A stretch of 64,000 nt of DNA from Brumimicrobium glaciale (GTDB taxonomy: Bacteria > Bacteroidota > Bacteroidia > Flavobacteriales_D > Crocinitomicaceae), in assembly GCF_004152935.1 (NCBI RefSeq), contig NZ_SETE01000007.1, positions 1-64,000 of the forward strand, read 5' to 3'. The notes beneath the pieces are model-generated. The model worked only from the letters and a program-made list of their open reading frames with translations. It searched no databases and was not told the DNA's origin. The position numbers were made by a program, and so were the translations under genes. This document shows positions 17,566 through 26,178 of the stretch, one piece after another (the first letter of the stretch is position 1; each line of letters opens with the position of its first letter).

Positions 17566-19308
17566 ATGACAAAAGCACATAGCTTCCACATTCCTGTCAT
17601 GGGGATTGGATTTACGATAGATACTCCATTAAAAGTTGCACAATTTGGAATGGATTCGGTGATTTCGTTAGTTGATGATGAACTAATGGAAAAATTGAGA
17701 AAAGTTTACACCAAGAAATTTAAGATGAATTATATCGAAATTTCAAATAAAATAAATGATTACAGAGCAAAACGTATCACTTCCTATCTGAACTTATTAA
17801 AAGAAGTGAGCGAACATAAATTGGAAGAATTAAAAAAATCAGCCAATGGAATAAAAGAATATTTCAGTTTTCACCCTAATTCAAAAGCTGATTCTCCTAA
17901 AGATATTCAAAGTGAGAAAGAAATGCATTTGGGGAGTATTGATGTAAATATCATGACCAAAGTAGATAGAGAAAACTACAAAGACAAAGTTCAATTACCA
18001 ATAGAATTTAATGATGCTCATGCTGCATTGCGTGGTTATGCGAACAGTAATCTCAATACTTCACTTGTTTTTTCTGCTGGAATGAATCCAAGACTGTTTA
18101 GTTATATCGAACAATTTGAAGATTTTTATCCGAACGAAAAAGGTGAAATCAAGAAAAAAATCATTTTGAAAGTAAGCGATTATAGATCAGCTCTTATTCA
18201 AGGAAAGTTCTTGGCGAAAAAAGGAATTTGGGTTTCAGAATATAGAATTGAATCAGGATTAAATTGTGGCGGACATGCATTTGCTACTAATGGTTTTTTG
18301 ATGGGACCAATTTTGGCTGAATTTAGAGACAATAAGAAAAGTATAATTGATGAGTTGTTTCCTGTTTTAATTGAAGCTTTAAAAAGCAAAGAGAAAGTTA
18401 CTCCAACCGCTCCACTGTCCATTAAATATTCGGCTCAAGGAGGAGTTGGAACCGCAGAAGAGCATGAGTTTTTATTAAAACATTATCAATTTGACGCTGT
18501 TGGTTGGGGAACTCCATTCCTACTGGTACCCGAAGCGACAACTGTTGATGACAAGACCATTGAAAAACTCAAAGAAGCAAAAGAGAAAGATCTTTATTTG
18601 AGTGACATCTCTCCACTTGGTGTACCTTTTAATAATTTAAGAGGGAACACAAAAGATTTAGAAAAAGAAGCTAAAATCAATAAAAAACGTCCTGGAAGTT
18701 CTTGCCCAAAGAAATATTTAGCACAGAACAAAGAATTTACCGAAGAAAGTATTTGCACTGCTTCACGACAATATCAACATTTCAAAATTCAAGAACTTCA
18801 AGAGTTAGATTTACCAATAGCTGTTTATGAACAACGCGTTAACAAGATAACTAAAAAATCATGTATTTGTGTTGGACTAGGTACTTCTGCCCTACTAACG
18901 AATTCAATTGATACTAGAAAAGAAGGTCCAGGAGTTTCTGTTTGTCCAGGTCCAAACATGGCTTATTTTTCAAGAGAGATGACATTAAAAGAAATTACAG
19001 ATCACATTTACAACCGGGACAATATGATTTCTAGAACTGACCGTCCAAACATGTTCATTAAGGAGTTGCTTTTGTATATGAAGGATTTTAAAAAGAAAGC
19101 GGAGGAACTCACCTTAGATTTTAATAAAAAACAAGAAAGGACTATAAAATCTTACAGAGATAATATGTTGGCTGGTATAGAATATTATAGAAATATGTTT
19201 GAAGATCAGAATGAGTTTTTTAAAGATCAGAAAGAGAGCGTTTTTAAGGAGTTAGAAAACTTTAGTTTAGAATTGAATCAATGGGTTAAAAAACTAGAGT
19301 TGACTTGA
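17566..19308 (+). CDS. Conserved hypothetical protein with FMN-barrel-like features
   Basis: A 580-residue soluble protein of unknown function. From about residue 220 it shows elements reminiscent of TIM-barrel FMN enzymes of the nitronate monooxygenase/glutamate synthase type: GGHAFATNGFLMGP, SAQGGVGTAEEHEFLL and DAVGWGTPFLLVPEAT. Five cysteines follow in the second half (GSSCPKKY, ESICTAS, KSCICVG, VSVCPGP), which could bind a metal or iron-sulfur centre. The N-terminal 100 residues and last 70 are predicted helical/coiled-coil. It has no signal peptide or partner gene. The oxidoreductase suggestion is weak. Confidence 0.6.
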   Translation: MTKAHSFHIPVMGIGFTIDTPLKVAQFGMDSVISLVDDELMEKLRKVYTKKFKMNYIEISNKINDYRAKRITSYLNLLKEVSEHKLEELKKSANGIKEYFSFHPNSKADSPKDIQSEKEMHLGSIDVNIMTKVDRENYKDKVQLPIEFNDAHAALRGYANSNLNTSLVFSAGMNPRLFSYIEQFEDFYPNEKGEIKKKIILKVSDYRSALIQGKFLAKKGIWVSEYRIESGLNCGGHAFATNGFLMGPILAEFRDNKKSIIDELFPVLIEALKSKEKVTPTAPLSIKYSAQGGVGTAEEHEFLLKHYQFDAVGWGTPFLLVPEATTVDDKTIEKLKEAKEKDLYLSDISPLGVPFNNLRGNTKDLEKEAKINKKRPGSSCPKKYLAQNKEFTEESICTASRQYQHFKIQELQELDLPIAVYEQRVNKITKKSCICVGLGTSALLTNSIDTRKEGPGVSVCPGPNMAYFSREMTLKEITDHIYNRDNMISRTDRPNMFIKELLLYMKDFKKKAEELTLDFNKKQERTIKSYRDNMLAGIEYYRNMFEDQNEFFKDQKESVFKELENFSLELNQWVKKLELT

Positions 19309-19439
19309 GACTTATTGGATAGTAATGAATTGCGAATCAATTCAGCGTCTGAATTCCTCTTTATCCGAAATGTTTTCCTGATTTTAACAGTTTTTGCATC
19401 AATAATTCCAATTTATCTCAAAAAAAAGGGTCTATATTT

Positions 19440-19469
19440 TTGGACATCGTGACATAACCCATACCTTTG
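19440..19469 (+). promoter_or_regulatory. Promoter of the FKBP gene
   Basis: TTG (19440-19442), exactly 19 nt, TACCTTTG (19462-19469): a textbook Bacteroidota promoter. Transcription should start near 19475, leaving a leader of about 50 nt before the ATG at 19525. Confidence 0.75.
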
Positions 19470-19524
19470 CACAAGATTTAAGTAATTAGACTTTAATCAA
19501 TATTAATATACAAAGACAAATTTT

Positions 19525-19956
19525 ATGAGTCAAGTTAAACAGAATGACAAGGTAAAAGTACACTACACAGGTAAATTAGCAAACGGTGAGGTTTTCGATA
19601 GTTCAGAAGGACGTGATCCAATGGAATTTCAAGTTGGTACAGGTCAACTTATCCCAGGATTCGAAAATGGTGTAATTGACATGAAGGTTAATGAGAAAAA
19701 AACAATAGTTATTCCTTCAACAGAAGCTTATGGTGAGCCTCGTGAAGAATTAATTCAAGAAGTTCCTAGAGATAAATTACCACAAGAAATTCAACCAGAA
19801 ATTGGAATGGGATTAGTTTCTAAGACTCCAGATGGTCAAGAAATTCAATTGGTAGTTAAAGAAGTTAAAGAAGATGCTATCATCGTAGATGGTAACCACC
19901 CTTTAGCTGGACAAGAATTAACTTTTGATGTAGAGGTTGTTGAAATCAATGCATAA
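19525..19956 (+). CDS. FKBP-type peptidyl-prolyl isomerase, SlyD-like
   Basis: A 143-residue cytoplasmic proline isomerase. The FKBP core is VHYTGKLANGEVFDSSEGR, then MEFQVGTGQLIPGFENGV, followed by the insert-in-flap domain with KTIVIPSTEAYGEP and closing with the GNHPLAGQELTFDVEV segment typical of SlyD. The His-rich metal-binding C-terminal tail of E. coli SlyD is absent. It has a strong promoter upstream and paired hairpins downstream, so it is monocistronic. Function as folding chaperone/isomerase is from the family. Confidence 0.93.
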   Translation: MSQVKQNDKVKVHYTGKLANGEVFDSSEGRDPMEFQVGTGQLIPGFENGVIDMKVNEKKTIVIPSTEAYGEPREELIQEVPRDKLPQEIQPEIGMGLVSKTPDGQEIQLVVKEVKEDAIIVDGNHPLAGQELTFDVEVVEINA

Positions 19957-20089
19957 TTATTCGTGATAAGGAAGAGTTAAATATTACGTTACACTCGCTT
20001 TCACAAGCTCAGTGCATCGTGTTTCAAAATTTTCTTATCAAAGAATTAAATATTTAAAAGTTTTATTTCAGCTTCTGAAATAAAAATGA
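19957..20089. other. Intergenic stretch after the FKBP gene with an A/T-rich hairpin
   Basis: No gene is seen. A 10-bp inverted repeat with a 3-nt loop (20062-20071 and 20075-20084) lies just ahead of the stronger terminator at 20090. I see no open frame or operator here. Confidence 0.5.
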
Positions 20090-20122
20090 AAAGGTGAGAT
20101 TTATTTCTCACCTTTTTTTTTT
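20090..20122 (+). terminator. Rho-independent terminator after the FKBP gene
   Basis: AAAGGTGAGA with TCTCACCTTT (20090-20099, 20106-20115), 6-nt loop, followed by ten T on the plus strand. Confidence 0.85.
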
Positions 20123-20191
20123 GTGCCCTATATTTAGTCCCCACTATTCTTGCATGCCCTGTCATTATTTAGATTAAGTCTAATTTAGAAC

Positions 20192-20203
20192 TGATATAAA
20201 TCA
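20192..20203. promoter_or_regulatory. Fnr-like operator upstream of the cbb3 operon
   Basis: TGAT-ATAA-ATCA, a perfect match to the Crp/Fnr half-site pattern TGAT-N4-ATCA. It is centred about 62 nt before the transcription start predicted from the -7 box TATATTTG at 20248-20255, which is the class I activator position. cbb3 oxidases are commonly induced at low oxygen by Fnr-family regulators; the regulator gene is not in this window. Confidence 0.55.
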
Positions 20204-20247
20204 TTTTTTTATCTACTTTATAGCTGTTAAAGATTCACAATCCGTAT

Positions 20248-20255
20248 TATATTTG
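20248..20255 (+). promoter_or_regulatory. Putative -7 box of the cbb3 operon
   Basis: TATATTTG ends 4 nt before the ccoS ATG at 20260. This predicts a leaderless transcript, or translation from the second ATG at 20269. No clear -33 TTG is seen at the right distance, which fits an activator-dependent promoter. Confidence 0.5.
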
Positions 20256-20259
20256 TGCC

Positions 20260-20457
20260 ATGGAAATTATGTATGTGATGCTACTCGTTAGCTTATTTCT
20301 TGCCGTTATTTTTTTCATCTCATTCATTTGGGCCAATAAATCGGGTCAGTATGATGATGACGTAACACCTGGCATGCGCATTTTATATGATGATGAAGAA
20401 GTTGTTGAAGAGAAACCAAATAATGAGAAAACAAAAAAAGAAGAATGGAAAAAATAG
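20260..20457 (+). CDS. ccoS: cbb3 oxidase maturation protein CcoS
   Basis: A 65-residue single-span membrane protein: hydrophobic residues 4-28, then DDDVTPGMRILYDDEE, matching the CcoS/FixS pattern of a short tail after the helix. CcoS is needed to insert cofactors into the cbb3 oxidase. Its end overlaps the ccoNO start by 13 nt. The copper ATPase gene ccoI, often just upstream, is absent from this locus. Confidence 0.88.
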   Translation: MEIMYVMLLVSLFLAVIFFISFIWANKSGQYDDDVTPGMRILYDDEEVVEEKPNNEKTKKEEWKK

Positions 20458-22625
20458 AAGTTAGATATGACAATAAGATTGTAAAGTACTTCGCGTATGC
20501 TACAATCATTTGGGGAATTACTGGAATGCTCGTAGGATTAACTGCTGCATTACAATTAGCTTTTCCAAATTTTTTCAATGATTACCTTGGATATAAATAT
20601 CTTTCTTTTGGAAGAATTAGACCATTGCATACCAATGCAGTAATTTTTGCTTTCGTAGGAAATGCTATTTTCACAGGTGTATATTATTCACTTCAGCGTT
20701 TGTTAAAAACCCGTATGTGGAGTGATAAACTTAGTTACATCAATTTTTGGGGTTGGCAATTAATTATTCTTTCCGCAGTAATTACCTTACCAATGGGGTT
20801 CACCTCTTCTAAAGAATATGCTGAGCTTGAATGGCCAATTGATATTGCAATTGCATTAATGTGGGTAACATTTGGTTGGAACATGTTCGCTACAATTTTA
20901 GTTAGACGTGTGAAGCACCTTTATGTAGCTATTTGGTTCTACCTTGGTACTTTTGTTACTGTAGCTGTATTGCATATTTTCAACTCATTTGAAATTCCTA
21001 TTCACTTTATGAAAAGTTACTCCTGGTACTCAGGAGTTCAAGATGCACTTGTTCAATGGTGGTACGGACACAATGCCGTTGCATTCTTCTTAACCACACC
21101 ATTCTTAGGATTGATGTACTACTTTGTTCCTAAAGCAGCAAATCGTCCTATTTATTCATACAAATTATCAATCATCCACTTTTGGGCGTTAATTTTCCTT
21201 TACATCTGGGCTGGACCGCACCACTTGTTGTACTCAAGTTTACCAGACTGGGCACAATCATTAGGAGTTGTATTCTCTATAATGTTGATTGCTCCTTCAT
21301 GGGGAGGAATGTTAAACGGACTTTTAACTTTAAGAGGTGCTTGGGATAAAGTACGTGACAGTGCAATCCTAAAATTCTATGTTGTAGCGCTTACTGCTTA
21401 TGGTATGGCTACTTTTGAAGGACCACTTCTATCACTTAAAAACGTTAACTCTATCACTCACTTTACGGATTGGATTGTTGCACACGTTCACGTAGGTGGT
21501 TTAGGTTGGAATGGAATGTTAGTCTTCGGGATGATGTATTACTTATTCCCTAAATTATTTAAAGTTAAACTATACTCAGAGTCGCTAGCAAATACGCACT
21601 TTTGGATTGCTACTTTAGGTATTTTATTGTGGACTATTCCAATGTACTGGGCTGGATTTAGCCAAGGATTAATGTGGCAAGAATTTAACCCTGATGGAAC
21701 GTTGGCATACCCTGACTTCTTAAGTACGGTTACAGTTCTTAAACCATTCTATATCATGCGTACATTTGGTGGATTAATTTACATCATTGGGGTATTCTTA
21801 ATGGCATACAACTTATTTAAAACTGGAAGAAGCGGAGTTTTCTCTAACGATGAAGTTGTTCAAGTAACCAATACTTTAGAAAAGAATGTAAAAGTAAAAG
21901 GCGAATATTGGCACAAAGTAATTGAGCGAAAACCAGTTAGACTTATGGTTTTTAGTTTAATTGTAATTGCCATCGGTGGTATTGTAGAGATTATTCCAAC
22001 AATGGCTGTAAAGTCAAACATTAAAAAGATAGCACAAGTATTGCCTTATACTCCGCTTGAATTAGAAGGTCGTGATATATACATCCGTGAAGGTTGTGTA
22101 GGTTGTCACTCTCAAATGGTTCGTCCATTGCGTTTTGAAACAGAACGTTACGGAGAATACTCGAAAGCTGGAGAATTTGTTTACGACCACCCATTCTTAT
22201 GGGGTTCTAAACGTACGGGTCCTGACTTGGCTCGTGAAGGTGGATTAAGAAGTAATTCTTGGCACTATAGTCACATGATTATGCCTAAGGAAATTTCTCC
22301 AGGTTCAATTATGCCTGCTTACCCTTGGTTAGCTGAAGATGATTTGAATACTGAATATATTGAGAAAAAAATCACAGTATTACAAGGTTTGGGTGTTCCA
22401 TATCCTGCAGGATTTGAAAAAGAAGCATTAGCGGATCTTCAAACACAAGCCAATGGAATCGCGGAGAGCATTATTAAAGACCTTAGTAAAAAGGAAAGTA
22501 ATGCACAAGCATCCGATATTGCAGGAAAAGAAATCATTGCGATTATCGCTTACCTACAAAGGTTAGGTACAGATATTAAAGCTGTTCCTGCAACGGAAGC
22601 TGATGTTGAAACTTCAATGAAATAA
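20445..22625 (+). CDS. ccoNO: cbb3-type cytochrome c oxidase, fused subunits I and II (CcoN-CcoO)
   Basis: A 726-residue fusion. Residues 1-470 are CcoN, the heme-copper catalytic subunit that reduces O2, with about 12 helices and the conserved His sites in HTNAVIFAFVGN, WYGHNAVAFFLTT, WAGPHHLLYSS and HVHVGGLGWNGM. Residues from about 525 on are CcoO, a membrane-anchored c-type cytochrome with heme site CVGCHSQMVRP and a later Met-containing region. The fusion is common in Bacteroidota. Function: terminal oxidase with high O2 affinity. Confidence 0.96.
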   Translation: MEKIEVRYDNKIVKYFAYATIIWGITGMLVGLTAALQLAFPNFFNDYLGYKYLSFGRIRPLHTNAVIFAFVGNAIFTGVYYSLQRLLKTRMWSDKLSYINFWGWQLIILSAVITLPMGFTSSKEYAELEWPIDIAIALMWVTFGWNMFATILVRRVKHLYVAIWFYLGTFVTVAVLHIFNSFEIPIHFMKSYSWYSGVQDALVQWWYGHNAVAFFLTTPFLGLMYYFVPKAANRPIYSYKLSIIHFWALIFLYIWAGPHHLLYSSLPDWAQSLGVVFSIMLIAPSWGGMLNGLLTLRGAWDKVRDSAILKFYVVALTAYGMATFEGPLLSLKNVNSITHFTDWIVAHVHVGGLGWNGMLVFGMMYYLFPKLFKVKLYSESLANTHFWIATLGILLWTIPMYWAGFSQGLMWQEFNPDGTLAYPDFLSTVTVLKPFYIMRTFGGLIYIIGVFLMAYNLFKTGRSGVFSNDEVVQVTNTLEKNVKVKGEYWHKVIERKPVRLMVFSLIVIAIGGIVEIIPTMAVKSNIKKIAQVLPYTPLELEGRDIYIREGCVGCHSQMVRPLRFETERYGEYSKAGEFVYDHPFLWGSKRTGPDLAREGGLRSNSWHYSHMIMPKEISPGSIMPAYPWLAEDDLNTEYIEKKITVLQGLGVPYPAGFEKEALADLQTQANGIAESIIKDLSKKESNAQASDIAGKEIIAIIAYLQRLGTDIKAVPATEADVETSMK

Positions 22626-22632
22626 TTAAGCC

Positions 22633-22836
22633 ATGCTTAGATACATTAAACATAACATGTCGGAAATAGTGGGGATAGAGATATTCCCCATTATCTCTCT
22701 GCTCATTTTTACTATATTCTTTGCAGGAGTACTTTGGAGAATGTACAAAATGACAAAAACAGAAACAGATATTTACGGTCAAATTCCTTTATTGGAAGAT
22801 GACGAGGTTATTGATACTAACGACACTAAAGATTAA
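22633..22836 (+). CDS. CcoQ-like small subunit of cbb3 oxidase
   Basis: A 67-residue single-span protein with hydrophobic residues 16-36 (GIEIFPIISLLIFTIFFAGV) and an acidic tail. It lies between ccoNO and ccoP, 7 nt from the first and 2 nt from the second, the position of ccoQ. CcoQ stabilises the complex. The assignment rests mainly on location, length and topology. Confidence 0.75.
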   Translation: MLRYIKHNMSEIVGIEIFPIISLLIFTIFFAGVLWRMYKMTKTETDIYGQIPLLEDDEVIDTNDTKD

Positions 22837-22838
22837 TT

Positions 22839-24302
22839 ATGAAAAGAATGATGAACTTAAGGAAGTCAATCCTTTTAAGTGTTTTGACAATCGGACTTTC
22901 AATGGTTGCCAATGCGCAAGATGGACAAAAGATATACGAAACTAAATGTAGTGTATGTCACATATTAGGAAAAGATGCTACAGGACCTAACTTAATTGGT
23001 GTTAAAGCAAAATGGGAAGGTGAAGAAGAAAATCTTTACGAATGGGTTCTGAATCCAGCAAAGTTGATTGAATCAGGGAAAAGTGAACGTGCTAAAGTAG
23101 CTGAGCAATTTAGTGCTGCTTTTATGACACCTCAAAACATTTCATTAGAAGAAGCTAAAGCAGTAATTGAGTATGCAGATTCTTATGAAGCTCCTGCACC
23201 TGAACCAACGCAAGCAACTGAACAAATAGCATCCATAAATGCATCTTCAAATAATTCTGCAGATGTAGTTTATGTTGATAATTACGAAGAGAATTTAACA
23301 ATTTTTAAATTATTCTTATTTATCATTCTTGTCCTTCTATTCGGTATTTATGTAGTATCTCGCAGTACTTCAGCTCTAATTAGCTCTGAATTGTACCACG
23401 AAAAGATCGCTGAATTACACAATAAGTCTAAAAAAAGTGGAAAGATAATGACACTATTATTGGTTCTTGGGTTTGTTGGAACAAGTCAAATTGCTAGTGC
23501 ATTAAGTTTTACTGGACCAACAGCAGCAGCTGAAGAATTAGAATTGTGGGTATATGTTACGAGTGCAGATATTAATGCGTTAATGATTATCACTTTGCTA
23601 TTGTTAGGCTTCTTGTTACACATGATTAACATGTTCTACAAGTCATTAAGACTAATTAAACCGAAAGTGATTAAAGTTAATGCTGAAGGAAAGCCTCAAA
23701 CAAGTTCGTTTACTCAAGCGTTGACAGGTGCTACTCCAGTTGAAGAGGAATATAAAGTTGACATGGGACACGATTACGATGGTATTCGTGAATTAGATAA
23801 CCCAATGCCACCTTGGTGGGTAGCATTATTCGGTATAACTATACTTTTCGCTGTTGTTTATATATTCCACTATCACATTCTGGGTACAGGTGATTTACAA
23901 CAAGCAGAATACGAAAATTCAATGGCAAAAGCTAAAATTGAAGTAGCGGCTTACCGTAAAGCAAATGCAATGAACGTTGATGAAACAAATGCGACTTTAA
24001 TGGAAGATACGGCTGACCTAATGGCTGGAAAAGCATTGTATCAAAACAAGTGTGCGCTTTGTCATACTGAAAAAGGAGGTGGAGAAATTGGACCAAACTT
24101 GACAGATAATTCATGGATCTATGGAGGAGACATCAAAGATGTTTACAAAGTGATTAAGCTTGGAGCACCAAGAGGAATGCCAGCACACGAATCAGCATTT
24201 AACCCTATTGAAATACAACAGGTTGCATCATTCGTTTTACACTTAGAAAATGTAAGTGAAGCAGATGGTGGAAAAGCTCCAGAAGGAGACATAGTTGATT
24301 AG
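22839..24302 (+). CDS. ccoP: cbb3 oxidase subunit III (CcoP) with an added N-terminal cytochrome c domain
   Basis: A 487-residue protein. Signal peptide at about 1-27, a c-type heme site CSVCH near residue 38 with GPNLIGV beyond it and a Met near 93, then membrane spans near 155-175, 205-225 and 240-265. After MPPWWVALFGITILF (the standard CcoP anchor), a second heme domain contains CALCHTEKGGGEIGPNL. It is longer than the usual 300-residue CcoP; the two hemes sit at opposite ends instead of both being C-terminal. The final domain accepts electrons for CcoO. Other Bacteroidota have related long forms, so novelty is not claimed. Confidence 0.85.
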   Translation: MKRMMNLRKSILLSVLTIGLSMVANAQDGQKIYETKCSVCHILGKDATGPNLIGVKAKWEGEEENLYEWVLNPAKLIESGKSERAKVAEQFSAAFMTPQNISLEEAKAVIEYADSYEAPAPEPTQATEQIASINASSNNSADVVYVDNYEENLTIFKLFLFIILVLLFGIYVVSRSTSALISSELYHEKIAELHNKSKKSGKIMTLLLVLGFVGTSQIASALSFTGPTAAAEELELWVYVTSADINALMIITLLLLGFLLHMINMFYKSLRLIKPKVIKVNAEGKPQTSSFTQALTGATPVEEEYKVDMGHDYDGIRELDNPMPPWWVALFGITILFAVVYIFHYHILGTGDLQQAEYENSMAKAKIEVAAYRKANAMNVDETNATLMEDTADLMAGKALYQNKCALCHTEKGGGEIGPNLTDNSWIYGGDIKDVYKVIKLGAPRGMPAHESAFNPIEIQQVASFVLHLENVSEADGGKAPEGDIVD

Positions 24303-24324
24303 ATTCAACATTTTTTAAGGTGTA

Positions 24325-25737
24325 ATGGTAAAAGAAGAGGAATTATACGAAGAAGAGTTTAGAGACTCAATTTCTACAGTTGATAAAAGCGGAAAAAGAA
24401 TTTGGGTTTATCCAAAGAAACCAAAAGGATTTTTCCATAAGTGGAGGGCTATACTTAGTATTTTCTTAATTGCTCTTCTTTTTCTTGCGCCTCATATAAA
24501 AATTGGTGGTCAACCCCTGGTTTTATTAGGAATCTTAGAGCGTAAGTTTGTATTATTTGGACAGGTGTTCTGGCCTCAAGATTTATACATATTTGCCTTT
24601 ACAATGATTCTTTTGATGGTTTTCATCATCTTATTTACGGTCGTATTTGGTCGGGTATTTTGTGGATGGATCTGTCCTCAAACTATATTTATGGAATTTG
24701 TTTTCCGTAAGATAGAATACTGGATAGAAGGAGACTGGACACACCAAAAGAAATTAAATAAACAGCCTTGGAATGCAAATAAGATTCTTAAAAAGACGGC
24801 AAAGCATTCGCTCTTCTTACTGATTTCGTTCTTAATTGGTAATACTTTTTTAGCCTATATTATAGGTGCAGATGGTTTGTGGGAAATTCAAACGGATCCT
24901 TTATCAGCACACTTAGGTGGGTTCATGGCTATGATTATTTTCTCCCTTGTTTTTTATGGAGTATTTGCTTTCTTAAGAGAACAAGTTTGTACTACTATAT
25001 GTCCATATGGTAGATTACAAGGTGTACTTTTAGATTCTGATTCGATTATCGTCGCTTATGACCATGTTCGTGGTGAATCAAGAGGTAGATTCAAGAAAAC
25101 TGAAGACAGAGAAGAAGTTGGTAAAGGAGACTGTATAGATTGTAAACAATGTGTACATGTTTGTCCAACAGGAATAGATATAAGAAATGGTACACAATTA
25201 GAATGTGTAAACTGTACAGCTTGTATTGATGCTTGTGATGACATTATGGAAGCAGTAAATCTTCCAAAGGGTTTAATTCGTTATGCTTCAGAAAGTAACA
25301 TTGAAGGAGGTAAGAAATTTAGATTCACGAGAAGAATGAAGTCTTATAGCGTCCTACTCGTTCTACTTATGTTGATTTGGGGATTGTTGATTGGAACTAG
25401 AACAAATTTTCAAGCTGACGTATTAAAGAAACGAGGATCAACTTATCAACAGTTAGAAGGAGGAATGATTAGTAACATATATGAACTTAATTTGATTAAC
25501 AAATCCAATGAGTCGTATGAAATTGAATTAAAATTGGAAGATGGTGTCGAAGGTGAGGTACAACTTACTGAATCACCATTGCATTTAGGTCCAGAAGAAC
25601 ATACAAAAAACAACTTTATCATTCGTTTAAATTCAAACGAACTCAAAAGAGGTCAGAAAAAATTGAAGATTATTGTAATTGGAGATGGTGAAGAGTTACT
25701 CAAAGTTAAAACGAGCTTTGTTGGTCCGTTACTTTAA
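24325..25737 (+). CDS. ccoG: cbb3 oxidase accessory protein CcoG (FixG/RdxA)
   Basis: A 470-residue polytopic membrane ferredoxin implicated in copper handling during cbb3 assembly. It has about five helices, and cysteine motifs GWICPQ and CTTICPYGRLQGV before the two [4Fe-4S] sites CIDCKQCVHVCPTGID and CVNCTACIDACD. The C-terminal 120 residues form a periplasmic Ig-like FixG domain. It starts 22 nt after ccoP and precedes ccoH by 18 nt. Confidence 0.95.
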   Translation: MVKEEELYEEEFRDSISTVDKSGKRIWVYPKKPKGFFHKWRAILSIFLIALLFLAPHIKIGGQPLVLLGILERKFVLFGQVFWPQDLYIFAFTMILLMVFIILFTVVFGRVFCGWICPQTIFMEFVFRKIEYWIEGDWTHQKKLNKQPWNANKILKKTAKHSLFLLISFLIGNTFLAYIIGADGLWEIQTDPLSAHLGGFMAMIIFSLVFYGVFAFLREQVCTTICPYGRLQGVLLDSDSIIVAYDHVRGESRGRFKKTEDREEVGKGDCIDCKQCVHVCPTGIDIRNGTQLECVNCTACIDACDDIMEAVNLPKGLIRYASESNIEGGKKFRFTRRMKSYSVLLVLLMLIWGLLIGTRTNFQADVLKKRGSTYQQLEGGMISNIYELNLINKSNESYEIELKLEDGVEGEVQLTESPLHLGPEEHTKNNFIIRLNSNELKRGQKKLKIIVIGDGEELLKVKTSFVGPLL

Positions 25738-25755
25738 TTGATTAAATTTTAAGAG

Positions 25756-26178
25756 ATGAATTGGGGAAAAGCAATTACAATAGCATTGATCGCATTTATG
25801 TCATATATCGTATATATGGTTGTGATTTTAATTAGTCAAGACACAGATTTAGTTAGTCCAGATTATTACAAAGACGAAGTTAAATTTGAAACTGAAATTA
25901 CAGCGCAACAAAATGCAGTTGATAATAGAAGCAATTTGAATATAGATGTTTCTCCAGAAGGATTATACTTAGTATTAGAAACGCCTGATATCATTAATGC
26001 ATTGAATGTTCAGTTATACCGTTCTAATGCAAAAGACGATGATATTAACATTGAATCAAAAGGGAAAAACCTATTTATAGAAAGTTCACAATTAAAAACT
26101 GGAAGATACTATCTTACTACCAATTGGAAGATTCAAGATAAGAATTACCAGTTGAGAGACACAGTATGGATTCATTAG
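25756..26178 (+). CDS. ccoH: FixH/CcoH family protein
   Basis: A 140-residue protein with one N-terminal membrane helix (residues 4-28, ITIALIAFMSYIVYMVVILI) and a periplasmic beta domain that contains LVSPDYYKDEVKFE, a typical FixH/CcoH feature. It is required for cbb3 assembly. Its end overlaps the start of the next gene by 13 nt. Confidence 0.9.
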   Translation: MNWGKAITIALIAFMSYIVYMVVILISQDTDLVSPDYYKDEVKFETEITAQQNAVDNRSNLNIDVSPEGLYLVLETPDIINALNVQLYRSNAKDDDINIESKGKNLFIESSQLKTGRYYLTTNWKIQDKNYQLRDTVWIH

